From positions 404,003 through 468,002 of the forward strand of contig NC_030987.1 of assembly GCF_000149955.1 (NCBI RefSeq): a DNA stretch of 64,000 bases, written 5' to 3'. The translations under genes and the position numbers were made by a program. Positions 58,085-64,000 of the stretch are shown here, piece by piece. Positions within the stretch are counted from its first letter, which is position 1, and the number at the start of each line of letters is the position of its first letter. The notes beneath the pieces were generated by a model, which did not search any database, was not told where the DNA came from, and saw only the letters and a program-made list of their open reading frames with translations. The DNA is from Fusarium oxysporum f. sp. lycopersici 4287. Its lineage: Eukaryota; Ascomycota; Sordariomycetes; Hypocreales; Nectriaceae.

Positions 58085-58739
58085 TACACAAATGATATAA
58101 TGTCCTCGGTGACATTCAGTCAGTAACCATCAGTATACTGATTGCCGTATTAACACTTTGGGATTCTGAAAGCCTCTCGTTGTTGTGCAACTCTACATAC
58201 GATGTATTTATTTCACTACGTAGCCATTCTCGAGCGTGGTGATTATCCGCCGGCTGAGTTGGTAAACCAGTCATTTCCTGCCGACAACTCATTATTCCCA
58301 GTCTCATGAATGGTGGCTCGCCGTAGACACACAGATAGGCTACTGATATCCTCTCTTGCAAGCATAGCTATTGCCATATCCTTTATCACTTATATATTAG
58401 GGGACTAGTTTATATCTTATATTTTTCTAGTTCTAAAAGTATTTACTAGCCTTAGAATTCAAAATTTCTATTAATTTAATATATGTAAGTAACTTCTTAA
58501 CTTTATAGGTTTATATGGGCCTGATCATTAGTCACTTATCTTATGGATAATGCTTTAGAGGTTGCGTTTTGCCAACTTGACGGGCCGACGACCTTGTCTC
58601 ATCCTAACCTGATTCGATTGAAGTCACATGTAAAGGCAGAAACGTCCAATTGAGTCGCTCCGAACCTTAAATTAGCTCCGACTCTCAGCTCGCTTCGACA
58701 ACTGCTACACTTTGATGTAACTGGACAGTTGCCTCAAAG
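58085..58739. other. Intergenic between the two regulators, with AT-rich island
   Basis: About 58381-58515 is strongly A/T-dominated, unlike every neighbour. The flanks have ordinary composition. No open frame or terminal repeat can be seen, so it could be a mutated transposon relic or simply a spacer. Confidence 0.6.
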
Positions 58740-60964
58740 ATGCTAAGATTCCAGGGACGCAATGCATCGGCTTGCTACAACTGCCATCGCCAAAAGGTCA
58801 AATGCACTGGGAGTGAGTGACAGCTGGAGGCGCCGTAATGGCACCTCGGCCAGATGATACCATACTGATGCCCATGTCTGCGTAGAGCAACCATGTCAGC
58901 GATGCTCGAAGGGTCAGAAGGCCTGCGTGTACCCTGAAACTCAAGACAGTATAATCCCCATGCCGGAAACATACCTACGGAACCTGGACCGCTCACTGAA
59001 CGAACTGACCGACGCAATCCGCACGCATCGGTTTCACCAGGCTGACCCCATCTCAGCTAGCAATCCTTGGACTCATGATCGGAGACCCGTTACTCAATGC
59101 CAGTCCCAGCCAGAGTACCCGGCTAGACGAGGTGCTCCCGATTCGCTGGTCGAAGATTCGACCGTGGAGGCTTTCATCCGCAGGCTGCGTGAGGCCGTGG
59201 GCCAAGAAACCAACCACGCCACACCTATCCCACCACGAGATCACGGAGAGGAGAGATCAGCAACGTTGCGTGCGTAAAGACCTCCGTTTCTTCCCCAGAA
59301 CTTAAGCAGTGTCTGACCCCGATCCACCTTCAGTGAGCAGGGAAAGCCTATCGCTGCCCCCGTACGAATACGCAACGCAGCTAGTGGCCAGAGCAGAACA
59401 AGAGTTCGGTGACTGCCACACCTTTCTTCGCAAGTCGTTTTTAAGGCGGTTTCATGCCACATACCGTGGCCAGCAGTCTGAGACCTATGATAGGAAATGG
59501 CTATGTCGCCTCTTCTTCGTTTTGGCGCTCGCGGAATGTACAACAACCACTAAACAGCCGATCCAGCTTACCTCAGACAAAACAGTGGCCCCGGCGACCC
59601 AAATGGAAGGTTTTGCTCCATCAGAAAACATGCTGTCTTCTGGAGTGGAGCTTTTCGAGCACGGCCTCACGCTGCTCAACACATCCTATGAGGAACCCAC
59701 CGTTGACGATGTGGAGGCTTTGAACTTGGCAGTAAATGACTCTCCACATCTTCAATGAGGCTCAAAGTGATCTGACTGTTGCGAAATATAGTCCCACTGC
59801 TGCTACATCCTTAACCGCCGCATGTCCGCCTATGCGTACGCCGGACAGAGCGTACGACTAGCCCATTGCTTGGGACTGGACCATCCAGCACCTACGTCCT
59901 TGTCCAAACTGGAGCAGGAACACAGGAAGCGGGTCTGGTGGACTGCTTTCTGTGTGGACCGAATGATCAGCACAGAGCTTGCTTTGCACCCTGCATACAC
60001 TGGTCTTGGCCAAGAGCTTGGCTATCCAGACTCTTCTGGCTTGACAGCTGAAGAAGAGGAAGAGTTCTTTGACCCAGTCTTATTAACAGCATTAATTAAG
60101 TTATGCGAGATCAAGACAGATGTTGTGAACACTGTCAGTCGGCTCAAGCATAAAGATATCACAGAGCCATATCAAGTCTTGCGTCAATGTCTACAAGGAT
60201 TAGACCGATGCGGGAGAGAATTGCCTGAGAGAGTGTTTTCTGGGGGCAGCTCGCTCCCAGAGAACCGCATATGCTCGTCTCTTGCGCTGCGCTACCATCA
60301 GGTATGTTATCATATGCCTTTTCCTGCCCCAACTCGCAAACCCCACTCTCATGCGTGTTCACCAGTGTTATATTATGCTTCTCCGGCCTATCCTTCTACA
60401 TCAATTCACGTTTATGCTCCGTAACAAAATAGTTGTTGCACTATCTGATGAGCTTTACACTATCAACAGCATTTGTCTTCAAGCCGCGCGAAGCAATGCC
60501 CGAATTCTGCTCGAGCTGGCCCAAGCAGGAGAGCTCGGTAAGTGCATCCTCAAATTTAGCAGCGACAGTGGAGAAAGCCTCATTAATAACTTATTGCTTC
60601 CACAACAGTGAGATACGGCTATTGGGACTCAGCTCACCTCTTCTCGAGCCTCGCTATCCTCACTATCGCTCAATCCATGCGCAACAACCAGCCCGACGCC
60701 TTTAGCTGCACCAGAGAGGACATGTCGCGCGACGCGGACACGTATAGCAAAGGGCGGAATGTACTCGTGCACATGGCGTCCACAGGGAACATGGCATCAA
60801 GGCAGCATCTCAGCATGCTTGAAGAGGTCGAACGTCACGGCACTGTTCTGTCAGCTAGCCAGCTGACACTGCCGTTCAGTCAAAGAACTTACCCGAAGAT
60901 TGCGAACAAGGTGCGCACCGCGTCTGGGTCGGTCTTCTGGCATTGGTTCGTGCCGCCTCCATGA
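58740..60964 (+). CDS. Zn2Cys6 transcription factor with fungal-specific regulatory domain (copy 2)
   Basis: Six exons, 58740-58812, 58886-59269, 59310-59731, 59792-60301, 60366-60537 and 60609-60964, give 638 residues. The zinc cluster is C-x2-C-x6-C-x5-C-x2-C-x6-C at 12-38, followed by TYLRNLDRSLNELTDA as dimer helix. Regulatory-domain marks are QSVRLAHCLGLDHP, RKRVWWTAFCVDRM and RYGYWDSAHLFSSLAI. Motif order matches the upstream copy, suggesting related genes that diverged long ago. The second intron is only 40 nt, so that junction is less sure. The last about 25 codons lie antisense to the final exon of the dioxygenase gene, and the C-terminus after RQHLSMLEEVERHG has no recognisable conservation and may be non-native. 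Confidence 0.82.
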
Positions 60965-62030
60965 TATGTTGCTATGAGTAGACATTTCGCATCAGCTTAC
61001 CAGTTTTTCATGCAATTCGCTACTGCCTGGGACACCACGACCGAGAAACTACTTACTGCCGAGCGTGAAGAGAGCTGATCCTGGCTCCATCTCTGCGTAC
61101 GTGCATTCCTCGACTTTAGGGGCGCGATCAGGACCCCACAAGTGGCTTCCAGGAATAACGGCGGTAGCCTGTATGTCCCATTATCGCGTCAGTCAAAGTG
61201 ATTGAAGCGAAGAGGAGCTAGGGCGTCCAACTTACGCCGTTCTTGTACGTAGCCCTCGAGCCCGCAATCAAGCAGCCGACCATGGGGGTGAAAAGGGGGT
61301 TCTTTGGGTCATGCAAGCTGCCGGTGCCGTAGTTGACGTCGTCCTGAATTTTGATCAGCGACAATGGAAAGGAATGGCAATTGGGAAGTCAAACACCAGC
61401 TTACCCTGTGTAGTGCTTGTCTCTCGGCCCCCGGGACCAGCCGGATGGCGGCCGTTGAAGACAGTATGTATCCGCTCTTCCTGGTTGTCTTGTTTGCCCC
61501 GTTGAAGCCCACGAACTCTCCGCTGCAGTGGTCTCTGATTTAGCTTCAACACCGGAATTTCGTTCAGTAGACCTTACTTTAAGAAACGAGCCATGACGCC
61601 CTGCCAGATATTCAGGCGAATGATCTTGATGATTTGCTCTGGCATCTTGGCCAGGAGACCCTACATGCATCGCTCGTGTTAGAATTGCACTCAAAACTAG
61701 ATGAAATGCGTGTGGTGTATTGTACGCACATAGGCACGCTGGGAACCCTCTGGGAAGAAGTCATCCCCAAGGTCCTTCTGCGCGGACTTGGGGTCATACA
61801 TCTTTCCACCAGAAAAGAATGGTTCGACTTTCGAATGAATTTGTTAGCACACCATGTTTTTGCCAATCAGGGGTGGTCATCCAGCTTCAGAACTCACTTG
61901 CACTCATTGAATCGTTCAAGAGCTCGGGTTCGAGGAAGTTGGACACAATTACACCACCGTCTCGAGCTATAGCGTCCAAGATCCTGTCCAAGGGCTCAGA
62001 GGCGTCAATGGTAGTGAGTCTGGGCGCCAT
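60889..62030 (-). CDS. Phytanoyl-CoA-dioxygenase-like Fe(II)/2-oxoglutarate enzyme, apparently lacking its C-terminal exon
   Basis: Exons 62030-61898, 61827-61730, 61660-61578, 61522-61405, 61343-61236, 61168-61057 and 60971 onward join in phase. Start region IDASEPLDRILDAIARDGGV is typical of the fungal family. The metal triad is complete: H-x-D in LHRDD (about 143-145, split by an intron) and the distal His in TYHGGG (about 221). The 2-oxoglutarate Arg is probably in VRTLF (about 237). After LFAIFG a perfect GTAAGT donor appears, but the expected last exon (usually GYLRQEEN-like) is not found on this strand. Read-through stops at TAA, leaving 244 residues against about 290-310. Divergent from the permease, so probably co-regulated. 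Product and substrate are unknown; the family serves catabolism and specialised metabolism. Confidence 0.82.
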
Positions 62031-62789
62031 TGCTAGTTTGAGGAATTGGAAAAGATGGGTATTGAGTATTAGAGAGGGAGAGGGACGAGGAGGCAAATAC
62101 GGTCAGAAGAGTTTCAGCGCCTCTTCCAGGAACGTCGATGCTGCGACTTGTGCCAGCATGTTGTCTCTACTTTATTCTTTTTATAGCTAGAAACTCACAG
62201 TGATCAACTGCGGTAAGTCTCAAAGGCAGTCTGTGTGTGCGTGCGTGTAGCCCCTGGGAAGCGGGCGACGTGATATGTCGGCGATGCGCCGTAGCTGCCG
62301 ACGTATAGAATCTTTGCTGTGATTGGATGCGCGCCTTGGATTGAACCCCTTCTAACCTAGCGTAACCCAGATCGATCTGAACCAGGGAAGGGATCCGCTC
62401 ATCGGGACCCACCGCCGTAGCGGCCGACGTTAGGTCAGCTTGACCAGTTGTAGGAGAACGCTCACGATAGGCAAAGCGATCCTTGGCTTCCACCTACACA
62501 TCCTGGAAACGCCCCCCACAGACTACCCTAAGAATATCAAGTTCGTGGCATACGAACTTCCATTACGGCCGATGCCTGGCTAGTTAAGCCTTAACCGTAA
62601 GGCGGTAGCGCAGTGCAGTGCAGAGTGTAAAGTAGCCCAGCCATCCCTTTCTTTCTCTTGTTGCCGCGAGACATAAAAGGATTATGTGCCGCTTGCTGTA
62701 AATTGTTTTCCTCTGTGTCAATCCCAAACGTTCTACCTGCCTGAAGCCCCCAGCTCCCCAATACCTCTTACCTACCTACGTGTAGCGCA
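62031..62789. promoter_or_regulatory. Divergent promoter (dioxygenase / amino-acid permease)
   Basis: About 760 bp between two divergent starts. Short frames only. The pairing suggests co-expression of the transporter and the oxygenase. I found no named regulator site with confidence. Confidence 0.55.
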
Positions 62790-64000
62790 ATGGAGCAAAC
62801 CCCAAGTTCTCCTGATATCGTCCAGGACATCAACAAGAAGGAGGATAGCTCAACTTACCAAGAACGTGTATCCATAAGTAATGGGCAAATGGTAAGCCTA
62901 CCCTCGTCTTTCATCGACTTGAATCGGCCTGTTTGACAAAACGACGTTGCGTAAAGAGCGACAATATGGCTCCCAACACGGACATGGAAACGGCGATCCA
63001 GCATTCAGTCAACCATCGCAAGTTGAACTCGAGGCAGATCCAGCTGTTTGCCGTCGCCGGTGCTATCGGCAAGTAAGTCATTCTTCCTCTGAATCACACA
63101 TATCAGCTTTGCTAACGGGAAACTTCTTTACTGTTGCAGCACTCTCTTCGTGAGTATCGGCAAAGGCCTTCTCGCCGGGCCACTCGCTCTACTTGTTGGC
63201 TTCCTCCTCTGGGGCTCTGTCATCTTCTGCATGGCGCAGTGTCGTAAGGGGCTCCCATGCGTATCTCAGCATGCTTTTGGGCCTACATGCTGACTATGTG
63301 TGCTCGGTACAGAGATCGAGATCGTGTCGCTGTTGCCCATCGATGGCGCTCCCATCCGCCTCGCTGGGCGCATGATCGACCCAGCCGTCGGAGTGGCTGC
63401 CGGGTGGAATTACTTCGTGAGTCTCAGTCTGCTTTAATTAATCATGGGGTCCTCTTCGACAAGGTCACAAGATACTCATAGTGTATTCTAGTTTGTGATG
63501 ATCTCATACGTCATGTTCGAAGCGACTATTATAAACACCATCGTCACCTACTGGGGCTACGACCAGTCGCCTGCCATTCTCATCTCAGGTATAGAATAAT
63601 GCCTACTCCGTGGTGTCGATCGCCGTCATGAGCTGACATTATGACAGCCACGCTGCTGTTCTTCTTCTTGATTAACGTGTATCGAGCAGATCTCTTTGGC
63701 GAGTTTGAATGTAGCTATCCCCCTTCTTGACTTTGCTGTTCCTGTTCTTGTTGTACTGACCTCCTCTCCCCCGAACTCAGTCTGGGTGGCATTTGTCAAG
63801 ATCCTCCTTGCCATCGGTCTCATGCTGTTCACTTTGACTGTCATGCTGGGCGGGAACCCCCTGCACGATCGTTTCGGCTTCCGGTACTGGCAGAACCCGG
63901 GGCCTTGGGTCGGCAACACGGCGCCGACACGCCTGCAGTCATTTGTTAACGGCGTCAACGTTGCCGGATACTGCATAGGAGGACCGGAGTACCTCTCAAT
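62790..64000 (+). CDS. Amino-acid permease (APC superfamily, YAT-type), 3' end outside window
   Basis: Plasma-membrane amino-acid/H+ symporter. Exons read as 62790-62891, 62957-63072, 63140-63243, 63313-63416, 63492-63588, 63648-63710 and 63781 to beyond the window, all in phase. The protein opens with a hydrophilic N-terminus, then KLNSRQIQLFAVAGAIGNTL, the usual first-helix signature (family form QxxAIGGxIGTGLF). Further marks are SIGKGLLAGPLALLVGFLLW, the WNYF-FVMISYVMFEAT helix, and FWVAFVKILLAIGLMLF followed by GGNP and FRYWQNPGPW, typical of AAT/YAT permeases. Substrate range cannot be told. It is divergent from the dioxygenase gene. Exon 2 could begin two bases later at a second AG, but only the chosen one keeps the frame. 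Confidence 0.92.

Noticed and set aside
62031..62096. Upstream in-frame ATG for the dioxygenase
   Set aside because: The 22 extra residues are hydrophobic and unlike family N-termini, so the ATG at 62030 is preferred.
62330..62370. Reverse-strand GGTTCAATCC resembling a tRNA B box
   Set aside because: The T-arm stem does not pair and no A box is found at the right distance.

Overview
This is nuclear DNA of a filamentous ascomycete, most likely a Sordariomycete of the Hypocreales and Fusarium-like. The evidence is many short (about 40-60 nt) GT-AG introns with CTAAC/CTAAT branch points, a stand-alone 62-aa ribosomal protein eS30, fungal-only families (ENA P-type ATPase, Pal1, Zn2Cys6 regulators, a GT71/Mnn1-type mannosyltransferase) and long regulatory intergenic stretches. 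There are no bacterial, viral or CRISPR signatures. I find 23 protein-coding genes, two of them cut by the window edges. Exon limits were read from splice consensus plus reading-frame continuity.

Region 1 (1-17 kb). An ENA-type alkali-cation ATPase runs off the left edge. A 5.7-kb stretch without a recognisable gene follows, then a SnoaL/NTF2-like small protein and a 919-aa disordered protein with a C-terminal cysteine cluster. A second gene-poor stretch covers 13.0-16.65 kb.

Region 2 (16.6-51 kb) is mostly core housekeeping. It holds eS30; the exon-junction protein Y14; a GH3 beta-glucosidase with a PA14 insert and a GC-AG intron; a DUF202 membrane protein; a small basic protein of unknown role; a six-cysteine secreted protein; ERO1, whose last intron decides whether the protein ends in RDEL; CKS1; the U6 snRNA exonuclease USB1; Pal1; the cleavage/polyadenylation factor CFT1; an LMBR1-type (LMBD1-like) membrane protein; an ANCHR/ZFYVE19-like protein with three MIM1-like motifs; an Mnn1-type mannosyltransferase; and a divergent Mcr1-like cytochrome b5 reductase.

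Region 3 (51-64 kb) looks accessory. It holds 5-oxoprolinase divergent from a Zn2Cys6 regulator, an AT-rich island, a second and probably related Zn2Cys6 regulator, a phytanoyl-CoA-dioxygenase-like gene that lacks its expected C-terminal exon and overlaps the regulator tail-to-tail, and an amino-acid permease divergent from the dioxygenase and running off the right edge. This set resembles the border of a small catabolic or specialised-metabolism cluster that continues beyond the window.

I did not find a clearly new molecular system. The best leads are the ERO1 splice switch, the TGES-to-TGKS change in the ENA ATPase, the truncated dioxygenase with convergent overlap, the triple MIM1-like motifs, a repeated STRE-like palindromic element, and a four-copy GACCGT array upstream of a TATA box.
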